From positions 558,001 to 622,000 of the forward strand of contig CAXXUZ010000003.1 in NCBI GenBank assembly GCA_963667605.2: DNA of 64,000 bases. The letters are read 5' to 3'. Positions within the stretch are counted from its first letter, which is position 1. Each line of letters begins with the position of its first letter. Below the pieces are notes generated by a model. That model searched no databases. It was not told where the DNA came from and was given only the letters and a program-made list of their open reading frames with translations. The DNA is from JADLGL01 sp963667605. GTDB lineage: Bacteria > Pseudomonadota > Alphaproteobacteria > Rhizobiales > Kaistiaceae. A program made the translations under genes and the position numbers. This document shows positions 28,293-37,635 of the stretch, piece by piece.

Positions 28293-28532
28293 ATGCCCAA
28301 CCCACCCAGACGGAGATTCCGCCGTATCGACCCGCGCGAGGCGGCCGAGGCCGCATTCAAGCCCGCCCCGACCAAGCCGCCTTTGCCGGACGCCAAGCCA
28401 GCTGAATTGCCACCGGTAAGAGAGCTTGTCTCGCTGCGCATCGATCGAGACATTCTTGAGCGGTTCCAGGAGGCCGGCCCTGGATGGCAGGATCGGATCA
28501 ACGATGCATTAAGGCGGATCGCCGGCAGGTAG
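28293..28532 (+). CDS. BrnA-type antitoxin-like protein, without a toxin partner
   Basis: A 79-aa protein. The C-terminal half matches the BrnA antitoxin/ribbon-helix-helix pattern: VSLRIDRDILERFQEAGPGW followed by QDRINDALR. The N-terminal half is a Pro/Arg/Lys-rich tail. BrnA normally represses and neutralises the BrnT RNase encoded directly upstream. No BrnT-like frame is present here: the upstream gene is the basic 67-aa protein and the downstream one a methyltransferase. Confidence 0.7.
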   Translation: MPNPPRRRFRRIDPREAAEAAFKPAPTKPPLPDAKPAELPPVRELVSLRIDRDILERFQEAGPGWQDRINDALRRIAGR

Positions 28533-28569
28533 TACTGCTGTGAAACCGGACCTGCGCAGAGATCGAGGC

Positions 28570-29193
28570 ATGAGCGAAGCGTTCTTTGATTCAGTGTATT
28601 CCGGCGGCGCCGATTATTACGGGCTTGAGGCGCGGCCGGAGTTTCACTCCTTCGTGAGAGCACTGCCCGGTCCCAAACCCAAATGCTTGGATTTAGCCTG
28701 CGGCCAGGGACGCCACGCTATTCCTGCGGCGCGGATAGGGGCCCGTGTCCACGCCGTCGATTATTCTTGCGTCGCCATCGATCAGCTCCGCGCCTTCGCC
28801 AGTGACACCAGACTCGCAATCGAAGCCGAATGCGCTGACGTCAGGATCCTCAATCCGCCGGCGCAAGCCTACGACGCGGTGTTTCTCGTCAGCACGCTTA
28901 GCCATTTCGATGAGCCGGATCTGCAGCCGATAGTCGACGTGGCGAGGAGAGCGCTAGCCGAGGGCGGCCGAATATTCGTTGAGGCGTTCACCACCGCCGA
29001 CCCCGGATATCGCGGCTCCGGCGAAGCAAGCGAGACCGCCTCCGCGCTCAAGCACTATTTCGCGCCGAATGCGCTGGCCGATTTATTCCGCCAGTTCACG
29101 GTCACAGAATATCGCGAATTCATGGAAGACGATCTCTCTCATGGTCCCGTCCATCAGCACGGCGTGGCGCTGCTGATCGCGGAAAAACGATAG
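28570..29193 (+). CDS. class I SAM-dependent methyltransferase (TehB-like)
   Basis: A protein of about 207 aa. SAM motif I is CLDLACGQGRHAIPAA, with an acidic motif II (VHAVDYS), motif III (ADVRIL) and a post-motif (YDAVFLVSTLSHF). The tellurite-resistance/TehB-like family fits best by motif spacing (FFDSVYS opening, FVEAFT and FMEDDLSHGPVHQHGVALLI at the end). The substrate is unknown. I chose ATG 28570; GTG 28540, 8 bp after the antitoxin gene, is an alternative. Confidence 0.8.
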   Translation: MSEAFFDSVYSGGADYYGLEARPEFHSFVRALPGPKPKCLDLACGQGRHAIPAARIGARVHAVDYSCVAIDQLRAFASDTRLAIEAECADVRILNPPAQAYDAVFLVSTLSHFDEPDLQPIVDVARRALAEGGRIFVEAFTTADPGYRGSGEASETASALKHYFAPNALADLFRQFTVTEYREFMEDDLSHGPVHQHGVALLIAEKR

Positions 29194-29248
29194 CGCCGAT
29201 TATCGGTTTCTTGTCGGGTCGTGTCCTCAGCGTGAGCGCGAAGTGTAC

Positions 29249-30736
29249 CTAGTTCTCCCGTGCCACTTTCGACCGGCTCGGTGTTGGCTCGTTATGAACC
29301 CAGAAAAAGACCGAGATCACGGCGATCGCGGCCCACAACGCGGCGAACCACATCGTCGACTGATAGGCGGTGTTGAACGCGCCCTCGAGCGCCGTGTAGG
29401 CGGGATCGGCTGCATCCGGCAATACGCCAAAACGATTGGCTCCGTCGTCAGAATTAGCCAAGAAGATCAGGCTGGCGAACGCGCCCAGGACAGCGACTGC
29501 GAACAGCCCACCAATTCGGCTGGCGGCGTTGTTGACCCCGGAGACGGCACCGGATTTGCCATCCGGCGCGGCGCTCATAACCGCCGTCGTCAACGGCGAC
29601 ACCACAGCCGTCATGCCAAGTGCTAACAGGATCATTGGCACCAATATGCCGAGCCAGTAGCTCGAATGAGCGAGGGCAAAGACTACGCACGCGATGGTGA
29701 CGCCACTGGTTCCGACCAGCAGGAATCGCCGCGGTCCAAATCGATCCGACAGCCCACCCATATAACGCGACCCGGCACCTATGATCAGACCGACCGTTGA
29801 GAGTGTCAGGCCCATCTGAGTTGGCGACAGGCCACGATGAACCTCAAGCTCGAACGGGACTAGAAAAAGGATTCCGTACAGGCAGCCATAGAGAAACACG
29901 GTCGCAATCGCGGTGCCCGTGAACAAGCGCGAGCGGAACAACAGCAGCGGCATGATCGGATTGGTGGCACGGGACTCGGCGAACACGAAGACACCGACCG
30001 CAATCAGGCCCGCGGCGATGATCATGTAGATCGAGCCGTCGACATCGAGCCCGTCGGAGAAGGCGCTGAGGCCGCAAGCAATGGCCCCAAATCCGCCGAT
30101 CGCCAGGATCGAGCCGGCCCAATCGATCGCGCCATGAGCACTGGGATCCTTGCTCTCGGGAACAGCGCGAAAGGTCATCCACACCGCTACCGCCGCCAGC
30201 GGCAGATTGATCCAGAACACTGCGCGCCAATCTAGGAGATCGATCAGGAAACCGCCGATCGGCGGCCCCAACGCCATGGTTGCGGCCGATGCCGCCGCCC
30301 AGGTTCCAATCGCCTTTCCTCGGACCTCGCGCGGAAAATAGGCAGCGATGATGGCAAGGCTCTGCGGCACCAGCAGGGCCGCGCCTATTCCTTGCGCCAC
30401 CCGGGCACCGATCAGCATGCCGACATTCGGCGCTGCGGCGCAGCCGATCGACGCCGCAGCGAAAACGACAATGCCAATCAGGAAAATTCGGCGGCGGCCG
30501 TAAAGGTCGCCAAGGCCGCCTCCGACCAGGATCAATGCACCCAGCATCAGCGCGTAGCCATTGATGACCCATTGCACCGCCTGAAAATCGGTGTCGAGGG
30601 ATTGCTGGATCGACGGCAGGGCCACGGTGACCACGGTCCCGTCGATAAAGGCAAGCGACGAAGTGAGTATTGTCGCGCCGAGAACAAGAGTTCGACGGCG
30701 GGCGCCCGGATTGGACGGAGCTGCGGCGCTAGTCAT
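29249..30736 (-). CDS. MFS drug/H+ antiporter, DHA2 (EmrB/QacA) family
   Basis: A protein of about 495 aa with 14 predicted membrane segments. Motifs are LAFIDGTVVTVALPSIQQ (motif D1), LGDLYGRRRIFLIG (motif A between TM2 and TM3), and RVAQGIGAALLVPQSLAIIA (motif C-like). It should export lipophilic compounds using proton motive force. The start MTSAAAPSN (30736) is preferred to the upstream ATG 30748. It is divergent from the caspase gene, with about 245 bp between starts. Confidence 0.92.
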   Translation of the reverse strand: MTSAAAPSNPGARRRTLVLGATILTSSLAFIDGTVVTVALPSIQQSLDTDFQAVQWVINGYALMLGALILVGGGLGDLYGRRRIFLIGIVVFAAASIGCAAAPNVGMLIGARVAQGIGAALLVPQSLAIIAAYFPREVRGKAIGTWAAASAATMALGPPIGGFLIDLLDWRAVFWINLPLAAVAVWMTFRAVPESKDPSAHGAIDWAGSILAIGGFGAIACGLSAFSDGLDVDGSIYMIIAAGLIAVGVFVFAESRATNPIMPLLLFRSRLFTGTAIATVFLYGCLYGILFLVPFELEVHRGLSPTQMGLTLSTVGLIIGAGSRYMGGLSDRFGPRRFLLVGTSGVTIACVVFALAHSSYWLGILVPMILLALGMTAVVSPLTTAVMSAAPDGKSGAVSGVNNAASRIGGLFAVAVLGAFASLIFLANSDDGANRFGVLPDAADPAYTALEGAFNTAYQSTMWFAALWAAIAVISVFFWVHNEPTPSRSKVAREN

Positions 30737-30980
30737 ACGGCAGCACACCGGACAGGCTGCTCTGAACCCGGAGAAATCGTCTTAGGCGCCCGGCTCAGAA
30801 CATCCATTGCCGCCCCTTGTCGACAGCCGCACAGCCCAGTTACTGTCGCGAACCAGAATAGCCGTTGACCGGTCTCATTTCACCGATTCGTTATCCTTGC
30901 TGGGCTCTGGCGGTTCGTCAAGAAAGCCGTCTCCGCCAGGCCGATTGGATTCAGAGGCGGGTGCGGGTCATGATGCGGGG

Positions 30981-32480
30981 ATGATGATTTCGCGAGGGGC
31001 GATAATCGGCTGCGTTGCCGGGACGATTACGCTGGGGGCAGGTACCCTGCCGTCGGCGGCGGCGAACTACGGCTTGGTAATCGGCATCGACGACTATATC
31101 GGCCGCTCCAACGATCTGAAGGGCGCGGTCAATGATGCCAATGATATCGCCGCTGCGCTGGGTCGCGCCGGAGCGGCGGAGATTGTGCTCCTCACCGACG
31201 CCGCCGCCAGCAAGGAGGCGATCGAGAATGCTTGGATCCGATTGGTCGGTACGGCACACCCCGGCGACACGATCGTCTTCTCCTTTGCCGGGCATGGCAG
31301 TCAGGAACCCGAGCCGGCGGGAAGGAATGGCGAAGAGGATGGGCTGAACGAGACCTTCATCCTCGCCGGTTATCAGTCGATTGGTGAAGCCTCAGCCGAG
31401 CGGATCGTCGATGATGAGATTTTCGCCTGGCTGCGGCTTGCTGAGGATCGCGGGCTGGAAGTCATCTTTGTTGCTGATTCCTGCCATTCCGGCACCATGT
31501 ATCGTGCTGTCGGTGGCCCCGCGTTACGCTACCGAGTTGGCGATTTCGAACCGCCGGTCGACCGGGACGCTTTGGTTTTGCCGGACCCCCGTTACGCCAC
31601 CACGCGCGAGACCGATTTTGAGCACGTCACCTTTATCGGCGCCACGCAGGAGGACCGGCTGACGCCGGAATTGATGATCGAGGGCGTGCCCCGGGGAGCA
31701 CTGAGCTGGGCCTTCGCCAGGGCGCTGGAGGGTGCCGCCGATCGCGACGGCGACAATGCTCTTACCCAGTACGAATTGCTCGCCTATCTGGTTCCAGCTG
31801 TCGAGATCCAAGCCCATAACCAGCAAACGCCATCGATCCTGCCGTTTGCTCCGATGGCGAAGACCCTTATCCAGATTGGTGAGACGACGGGCTCGCCGAT
31901 CCTGTCGGTTCCGCCCAACGTCTTTGTTAGCGTCTTCACACGCGGTGCGGCGGAACTTGTGGCGATGGCCGGCATAGGTCCAGCCGAGAGCGAAACGGCA
32001 GCGGATTTGGTTTGGGATGTTGAGGGCGGCTGGGTCGATCACCGGATCGCCGGGCGCGTTGTCGAAGATATCGGACCGTCCCAGATCATGGCGGTTCTTG
32101 CAAAATGGTCGGCGCTGGCCTTTGTCGAATCGATTGCCACGCGTGACCCGTTTTCGATGGAGCTCCTCAGTGGCAACCAGTTCCACGTCCGAGGTGAAAT
32201 CCTCGCCATCCGCCCTGGCGGCGCGTCACGGCCCTATCTCACTTTGTTCAATTTGGCGCCGGACGGTCGAATCGAACTGCTTGTTCCGGCAACGCCAGAC
32301 GAGGCTGAGACAGATTGGCGTGGGCGTGACTTCAATATCCAGCTTCGCGTCGCCGACCCGCCCTACGGTGCGGAGCATCTGGTGGCGATTCTCACCGACG
32401 ATAGGCCGTTGGCGCCACAATCGGCGCTGGTTCAGATGGCAGCTCTATCAGATTCGACCAGCCTAGTGGATGGAATCTAA
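30981..32480 (+). CDS. secreted caspase-like (C14) protease, 3' end disrupted by IS630
   Basis: Begins with a signal peptide (MMISRGAIIGCVAGTITLG…SAAA). The caspase fold follows: YGLVIGIDDYIG, GAVNDANDIAAAL, catalytic His in FSFAGHGSQEP, catalytic Cys in VIFVADSCHSGTMYR. After residue 250 comes a second domain of DUF4384 type (LFNLAPDGRIELLVPA). The last six codons (LVDGI) belong to the IS630 element, so the natural C-terminus is lost. The frame is open further upstream to 30807, but the signal peptide fixes the start. Confidence 0.85.
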   Translation: MMISRGAIIGCVAGTITLGAGTLPSAAANYGLVIGIDDYIGRSNDLKGAVNDANDIAAALGRAGAAEIVLLTDAAASKEAIENAWIRLVGTAHPGDTIVFSFAGHGSQEPEPAGRNGEEDGLNETFILAGYQSIGEASAERIVDDEIFAWLRLAEDRGLEVIFVADSCHSGTMYRAVGGPALRYRVGDFEPPVDRDALVLPDPRYATTRETDFEHVTFIGATQEDRLTPELMIEGVPRGALSWAFARALEGAADRDGDNALTQYELLAYLVPAVEIQAHNQQTPSILPFAPMAKTLIQIGETTGSPILSVPPNVFVSVFTRGAAELVAMAGIGPAESETAADLVWDVEGGWVDHRIAGRVVEDIGPSQIMAVLAKWSALAFVESIATRDPFSMELLSGNQFHVRGEILAIRPGGASRPYLTLFNLAPDGRIELLVPATPDEAETDWRGRDFNIQLRVADPPYGAEHLVAILTDDRPLAPQSALVQMAALSDSTSLVDGI

Positions 32481-33542
32481 CGCTTGATGCCTGTGTCTGA
32501 CAGCGGCGATGATTTGGTCGGGATCCTTTGTCCAGATGAAGGGCTGCGGATCGTTGTTGGTGTGTTCGAGGAAGCGGTTGATGGTGGCCTGGAGATCGAC
32601 GATCGAGTGGAAGACGCCGCGCTTGAGACGTTGCTTTGCGAGCTTTGCGAAGAAACCTTCGACGGCGTTGAGCCAGGAGCAGGATGTTGGGGTGAAGTGG
32701 AAGAAAAAGCGCGGATGGCACGTAAGCCACCCGCGGACCTTGGGATGCTTGTGGGCGGCGTAGTTGTCGAGGATCACATGGACCAGCTTTCCCGCGGGCA
32801 CGTCGGCCTCGATGGCGTTGAGGAAGCGAATGAACTCTTGGTGTCGATGGCGCTGCATGCACTGGCCGATGACACGCCCTTCGAGCACGTTCAGCGCGGC
32901 GAACAGCGTGGTCGTGCCGTGCCGCTTGTAGTCATGCGTCATCGTGCCCGCGCGTCCCGTCTTCATCGGCAGCCCGGGTTGGGTGCGGTCGAGCGCCTGG
33001 ATCTGGCTCTTCTCGTCAACCGACAGGACAACGGCGTGCGCCGGCGGATCGACATAAAGGCCGACGATGTCCCGCAGCTTGGGAATGAACTCCGGGTCAC
33101 GCGACAGCTTGAACTGCCGGACCCGGTGGGGCTGAAGCCCGTGCGCCCGCCAGATGCGCTGTACCGCGCTGACGCTGATGCCGACCGTCTTGGCCATCGC
33201 CGGCGCCGTCCAATGTGTCGCCTCGTGGCGCGGCGCACTCAGCGTCAGCGCGACGACGCGGTCAGCGATTTCCCGGCCGAGCGGCGGAACGCGCGAGGGT
33301 CGCGTCTTGTCCCGCAGCAACCCCTCGACACCCTCGTGCATGAAGCGCTCCTGCCAACGCCAAACCGCTGTCTTGCTCTTGCCGGTGCGGCGCATGATCT
33401 CGACCGTGCCGAGACCATCCCCGCTCAGAAGGACGATCCGTGCCCGCCACACGTGTTTCTGCCGGCTGTTCCGGTCCGCAACGACCGCTTCGAGACGAGC
33501 ACGGTCGGCGGTACTCACATCGACGATGATTCCTGGCCGCAT
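32463..33542 (-). CDS. IS630 family transposase (copy B)
   Basis: Same protein as copy A, with intact DDE residues (SVDEKSQ, VILDNYAAH, NAVEGFF). Residue differences include C/R in the helix-turn-helix region (MRRTGKSKT here). The stop codon again overlaps the left TA. Confidence 0.92.
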   Translation of the reverse strand: MRPGIIVDVSTADRARLEAVVADRNSRQKHVWRARIVLLSGDGLGTVEIMRRTGKSKTAVWRWQERFMHEGVEGLLRDKTRPSRVPPLGREIADRVVALTLSAPRHEATHWTAPAMAKTVGISVSAVQRIWRAHGLQPHRVRQFKLSRDPEFIPKLRDIVGLYVDPPAHAVVLSVDEKSQIQALDRTQPGLPMKTGRAGTMTHDYKRHGTTTLFAALNVLEGRVIGQCMQRHRHQEFIRFLNAIEADVPAGKLVHVILDNYAAHKHPKVRGWLTCHPRFFFHFTPTSCSWLNAVEGFFAKLAKQRLKRGVFHSIVDLQATINRFLEHTNNDPQPFIWTKDPDQIIAAVRHRHQALDSIH

Positions 33543-33611
33543 GCGCCAGACTCGCACACAACGTGCCCGGCGAGAATCCCTCGCGGGATTCAAACGTCAA
33601 ATTTTATCCAC
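32466..33611 (-). mobile_element. IS630 family insertion sequence, copy B (1146 bp)
   Basis: Same ends and length as copy A, flanked by TA in CTAG (32464-32465 and 33612-33613). It sits exactly between the 3' ends of the caspase-like gene and the convergent trypsin-like gene, and supplies the last codons of both. About five single-base differences from copy A (for example T/G near 9536 versus 32517, and A/G in the HTH region). Confidence 0.9.
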
Positions 33612-34499
33612 TAGTATGTGAAAGCCATAAGCGTCCGCGCTGTCATAAGGCACTTGTAGTACCTGCCTTCCTAAATCCCCTTTCTTAAGATCCTCGGGAA
33701 TCTGCCACCCGACCGTAATACCCAGAAGAAGTGGAGTATTATCAATAGTAAATAGGCCTCCTCCTGATGACCATGCAGCAACGTCACAATCGGACTTCAC
33801 GAAATAGGTGCCGTTTTGGTTTCTAAAATCTCTGACATTGCAGGTTGTTATGGTCTTCGTGGATGAACCCACCGTATTATGAATGTCGCCGTGACCGGCA
33901 GCAACCGATATTACGGGCGCTCTCATGGTTTCGCCGTCCTGTGGCAGGAGAACACCAACAAGATATTCCACTGACGACTCGGCCACTGCATAAGGAGCAA
34001 CAGGTAAACTTCTATCGAGGATAGCGGCCGCCCAGTCACTGGCATTGCGGTCGTTTGTCAATTCGCTGCCATCACAGGCAAACCCCGTTTGTAGGACCTC
34101 AGCGATTCTGCTCGTGAAGGTTCCCTCGTTGGTATAGACCGTGAGAACGTACTGGTCGCCACCCTCAAACTTGGGTTCGCAAGTCTCGATATCAGTCAGC
34201 GAGTGAGCCGCGAGGGTGATAATGTTTTGTTCCAAGGTGACATTGGCGGTGGACGATCTATTGGACTCGTCGGATCGGCACCTTAGCTGGCCCGTGGCCG
34301 CATACCGCTCACGAACGGCTGTTACGGACTCGTTCGTCAACGCTGCATGCTCGGCTATGGAACGTCGATCTTCTTCACCGATAACAACGGCTCTGGAGCC
34401 ACCAGCGATAGGCATCACTGCAAGCGCGACTAGCAACAAACCGGACAAGTGGCGCGATGGCCTTCCCGTTGGTTGCGCGCCGCTCCTGTTGGATTGCAT
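33597..34499 (-). CDS. secreted trypsin-like serine protease, 3' end altered by IS630
   Basis: A signal segment (SGLLLVALAVMPIAGGSRA) precedes a chymotrypsin-fold pattern. The candidate catalytic His is in IITLAAHSL, the Asp in NASDWAAAILDRSLPVA, and the Ser in AAWSSGGGLFTIDNTPLLLG, which stands for the usual GDSGGPL. Cysteines are spaced for disulfides. The final residues (LVDKI) and the stop are encoded by the IS630 end, so the natural tail is unknown. I chose ATG 34499 (MQSNRSG); ATG 34541 is possible. Assignment to S1 rests on motif order, not on a search. Confidence 0.65.
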   Translation of the reverse strand: MQSNRSGAQPTGRPSRHLSGLLLVALAVMPIAGGSRAVVIGEEDRRSIAEHAALTNESVTAVRERYAATGQLRCRSDESNRSSTANVTLEQNIITLAAHSLTDIETCEPKFEGGDQYVLTVYTNEGTFTSRIAEVLQTGFACDGSELTNDRNASDWAAAILDRSLPVAPYAVAESSVEYLVGVLLPQDGETMRAPVISVAAGHGDIHNTVGSSTKTITTCNVRDFRNQNGTYFVKSDCDVAAWSSGGGLFTIDNTPLLLGITVGWQIPEDLKKGDLGRQVLQVPYDSADAYGFHILVDKI

Positions 34500-34661
34500 C
34501 ACATCGACTCCAGTCGGTCCGAGGACCGTAATCCGTGCCAACCCCCGATAACATCGATCACATGATCACGCAGCAAGCGGTTGGGCTGTTCGTGATCTTT
34601 GCCTTTAGCTAACGATCACAACCAGTTCCTGACTAAATAGCTGAATTACAAGACTTATTAT

Positions 34662-34975
34662 CTATTCGTTACCGTTGTTATCGATGTGATCGGTAGTGGA
34701 TAGGCGATAGCGACCACGTCCGACTTTGATCAGTTCGTTATCCCTGACCATCTTGCGGAATAACTGCCTCACATTGGTGGGCTGCATACGAGTAGCGTCA
34801 GCAACATCGGTCGGGGACAATTCGTCGTCCTGGTTCTCGAAAGCGGCTCTAATGGATTGTCGCTCGTCTGATCGCCGAACTTCGTTCGCCTGACCCAAGA
34901 TCGTCCATCGGCACGACGATTTATTGAACTCGATGGCACTCTCGGTTTCCTCAACGTCGCGCCCGCGCCCGGGAC
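34662..34975 (-). pseudogene. C-terminal fragment of an AAA-type replication/primase-associated ATPase
   Basis: The minus-strand frame from about 34975 reads GRGRDVEETESAIEFNKSS, WTILGQANEVRRSDERQSI, then a winged-helix tail (SPTDVADATRMQPTNVRQLF…VGRGRYRLS). This is the typical end of RepA-like AAA ATPases carried by phages, plasmids and islands. The ATPase core is missing. The upstream 34976-35161 shows no continuation, so only the tail survives. Confidence 0.6.
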
Positions 34976-35233
34976 AATCCGGCTGGACTACTTGCGGAAT
35001 TCAAACCGAACGTGACCTGCCAGAATTAGAGGTTAGTGGGAGAATTGGGGTCAGGTGACGTTGACCGGTCGGTGCTCGATCACGCGGTCGATGTGAGCTG
35101 GAGGACGGACGCGATGGTTCCGAGCCCGACGAGCCATCTCTGACCGGCGCACTCAATCACCATGATCCACCCCGCGCCGGGGGGCTTCAATAATCATGAC
35201 CGCGAACGCTGCTCAGAACAGCAAGTTATCAGC

Positions 35234-35515
35234 GTGACCAAGACCGTAGGTAGACCATTCCAGAAAGGACGAAGCGGCAATCCCGATGGCCGCCCTAAGA
35301 TCGTCGGTGAGATGCAGGAATTAGCTCGGCAACATGGGCCGGAGGCATTTTCTCGGATCGTCGAATTAATGCAGAGCGATAACGAACGCCTGGCTCTGGC
35401 GGCCAGTACCGAGGTGTTGAATCGAGCCCACGGCCGTCCCGGATTATCCCGTCCACCGCAAAAGGAAGCTGAGAAGGCGGAGGCCAGTGCGATCACCGGA
35501 CGGGGGCTTCAATAA
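35234..35515 (+). CDS. DUF5681 domain protein (phage/island-associated)
   Basis: A 93-aa protein from GTG 35234. It has the DUF5681 signature RPFQKGRSGNPDGRPK followed by a helical segment (MQELARQHGPEAFSRIVELM…LALAASTEVLNRAHGRP). Such proteins occur beside terminase or packaging genes of phages and islands. The frame can be extended to ATG 35162. A 13-codon ORF starting at 35196 ends at the GTG (overlap GTGA). Together with the AAA fragment it suggests a phage or plasmid remnant. Confidence 0.7.
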   Translation: MTKTVGRPFQKGRSGNPDGRPKIVGEMQELARQHGPEAFSRIVELMQSDNERLALAASTEVLNRAHGRPGLSRPPQKEAEKAEASAITGRGLQ

Positions 35516-35635
35516 CGTCCGACGATCACCAATGGCGGCGAATGTCTGCTGCTTCCTTTTGCGCATGTCCTTTGCTCCTTCACGGTTGCCCGTTGACGCC
35601 CGAGTGCGTCCGGGCTTCTATCGACCATCGCTCCC

Positions 35636-36520
35636 TTACCCTCCCTTCGCGCGACGGCCGCCTTGGCGTCTCTCCTCCGGGGTCACTGCGATCGACACGA
35701 TAGCGCGCCGCCGGACTACCGTGAGACTCGTCTCGCGGCCAATAAGTGTGCCGGGGAGCATCCGCATGAGGTCGTCGACACCTGTGACCGGGATGTCGTT
35801 GATCGCGACGATGACGTCACCGGCGATGAGTGCCGCTCGAGCTGCCGGTCCGTCTCGTTCCACTGCAGTGAGGCGCACGCCGGAGCCGCTAACGATCCCC
35901 GCAGCCAGAGCTGCTTGGCGACTGATCTGTACGGTCTGGCCGGCAACGCCGATGAACGCTCGTCGCACGCGACCGGTGCGGAGGATCTCGCTGATGACGA
36001 AGTCAACTGTATTGCTGGCGACCGCAAAGCAGAGACCTTGAGCGCCGCGGATGAGCGCCGTTGTGATCCCGATCAGGTTGCTATTTGAAGAGACCAAGGC
36101 GCCACCGGAACTCCCGGGGTTGAGGGCGGCGTCGGTCTGAATAACATCGTCGATCAGCCGACCGGTGCCGGACCGGAGTGACCGGCCAACCGCGGAGATG
36201 ATGCCGGCGGTCACCGTTGACTCGAAACCCAGCGGGTTGCCGATAGCGATGGCAATCTGTCCTGGTTTAAAATGCTTGGAGTTACCCAATGGCACCGAGG
36301 GGAAACTGCCCGAGCCAACCAACAGAAGCGCCAGATCGGTGTCCGGGTCGTTGCCGATCAACCGGGCTGATGCCTCTCGACCATCCGGCCCGGAAATCAC
36401 CGCCTCTTCGTGGCCCTCGACGACATGGCTGTTGGTAATGGTAAGGCCGTCGGGGGCGAGGACAACGCCTGAGCCCAAGCCCTTCTTGCGCCCGCGGGTC
36501 TGCCCACCAATGCGAACCAC
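35636..36520 (-). CDS. HtrA-like serine protease with C-terminal PDZ domain (catalytically competent)
   Basis: An S1C protease with a complete triad: His in LTITNSHVVEG, Asp in GNDPDTDLALLLVG, Ser in ALNPGSSGGALVSSN. A single PDZ follows (FIGVAGQTVQISRQ…VERDGPAARAALIAGDVIVA). I see no signal peptide. The start is uncertain: GTG 36520 gives 294 aa, but the frame is open further upstream without a good start, and another frame upstream (MVSQSEQPDD…) might be a displaced N-terminus. It is divergent from the pseudoprotease gene, with about 230 bp between. Confidence 0.85.
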   Translation of the reverse strand: MVRIGGQTRGRKKGLGSGVVLAPDGLTITNSHVVEGHEEAVISGPDGREASARLIGNDPDTDLALLLVGSGSFPSVPLGNSKHFKPGQIAIAIGNPLGFESTVTAGIISAVGRSLRSGTGRLIDDVIQTDAALNPGSSGGALVSSNSNLIGITTALIRGAQGLCFAVASNTVDFVISEILRTGRVRRAFIGVAGQTVQISRQAALAAGIVSGSGVRLTAVERDGPAARAALIAGDVIVAINDIPVTGVDDLMRMLPGTLIGRETSLTVVRRRAIVSIAVTPEERRQGGRRAKGG

Positions 36521-36747
36521 TGTCGTCCGGTTCCATCGACCCGGCTGAAGCCGGCCTCGACCGATGATCGCGTCCGGTATCGTCGGGCTGTTCGGACTGG
36601 CTGACCATCGTATCTCCCCAGGACAGAGCCTTGGACTCTATATGATGATCAATCGGGTCGGGCACACACTGGCCGATTGGCTAGTTCCAAATCGATGTAA
36701 GCGGAGCCATTCTTGGGTCCAAAGAAAGCAACTCGTGGGAGACACCA

Positions 36748-37635
36748 ATGCCCGCCTTATCCTTACTCGCGCTCTCTGACGCAATGGCCGAGGCCGTCAC
36801 GGCGGCAGCTCGCTCCGTGGTCGCTGTTCGCGCTCGCGCCCGCGGTACTGCCAGCGGCGTCCTTTGGCATCCGGATGTTGTCGTAACCGCCGAGAAGATT
36901 CTGGAGCAGGACGAAGATCTCCGCGTGACCCTGCCCGACGGCAGCTCCACCGAGGCCAGCTTGGCCGGCCGAGACCACACCACCGACATTGCCGTTCTTC
37001 GGCTGGCGACCGAGGCCACCGTTACCGAGCGCCCCAAAGCGGCAGGCAACGTCTCGCCGGGAGCACTGGCGTTAGCAATTGGCCGCGCCGGCACGGATCC
37101 GATTGCGGCATTCGGCATAGTCGCTCAGGCCTCCGGTGCCTGGCGCAGCTCCACCGGCGGCTTGGTTGACGCTCGGATCCGACTGAATATGGAGCTGTCG
37201 CCACGGGCCGAGGGCGGTGCGCTGATCGCTGCCGACGGCGGCCTCATAGGGATGGCTGTGTTCGGTCCGCGTCGGGGCGTGATCGCGATTCCCACTTTGA
37301 CAATCGAACGAGTCGTGCCGAAGTTACTTGCGGAAGGCCGCGTGGCCACCGGATATCTCGGCCTCGGAATGCAGACGGTACGAATCAGTCCCGAGGGCGC
37401 TGTAAAGGACGGCGCCATCGTGCTCTCCGTCGACCAGGACGGACCAAGCGCTGCCGCAGGCGTGCTGCAGGGCGACATCATCGTGGGGTTCGGCGGCGAG
37501 CCGGTTCGGGGTGTACCTGGCCTACTCAACCATCTCGACCCCGACCGCATCGGCCAGGACGCCAAGCTCGACCTCATCCGCGCCGGACAGCCCGTTAGCG
37601 TGACGGTGAAGATTGGTGAACGCCCGAATCCATGA
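36748..37635 (+). CDS. HtrA-like pseudoprotease with PDZ domain (catalytic His and Ser lost)
   Basis: The same two-domain plan as the divergent protease (295 aa), but the His motif reads VVVTAEKILEQ (Glu where His is expected), and the Ser motif reads ELSPRAEGGALIAADG (Glu in place of Ser). The Asp motif is kept (DHTTDIAVLRL). The PDZ is well preserved (GYLGLGMQTVRISPEG…VDQDGPSAAAGVLQGDIIVG). It is therefore predicted to be a non-cleaving binding or sensor protein. Its stop overlaps the regulator start by 4 bp. Confidence 0.85.
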   Translation: MPALSLLALSDAMAEAVTAAARSVVAVRARARGTASGVLWHPDVVVTAEKILEQDEDLRVTLPDGSSTEASLAGRDHTTDIAVLRLATEATVTERPKAAGNVSPGALALAIGRAGTDPIAAFGIVAQASGAWRSSTGGLVDARIRLNMELSPRAEGGALIAADGGLIGMAVFGPRRGVIAIPTLTIERVVPKLLAEGRVATGYLGLGMQTVRISPEGAVKDGAIVLSVDQDGPSAAAGVLQGDIIVGFGGEPVRGVPGLLNHLDPDRIGQDAKLDLIRAGQPVSVTVKIGERPNP

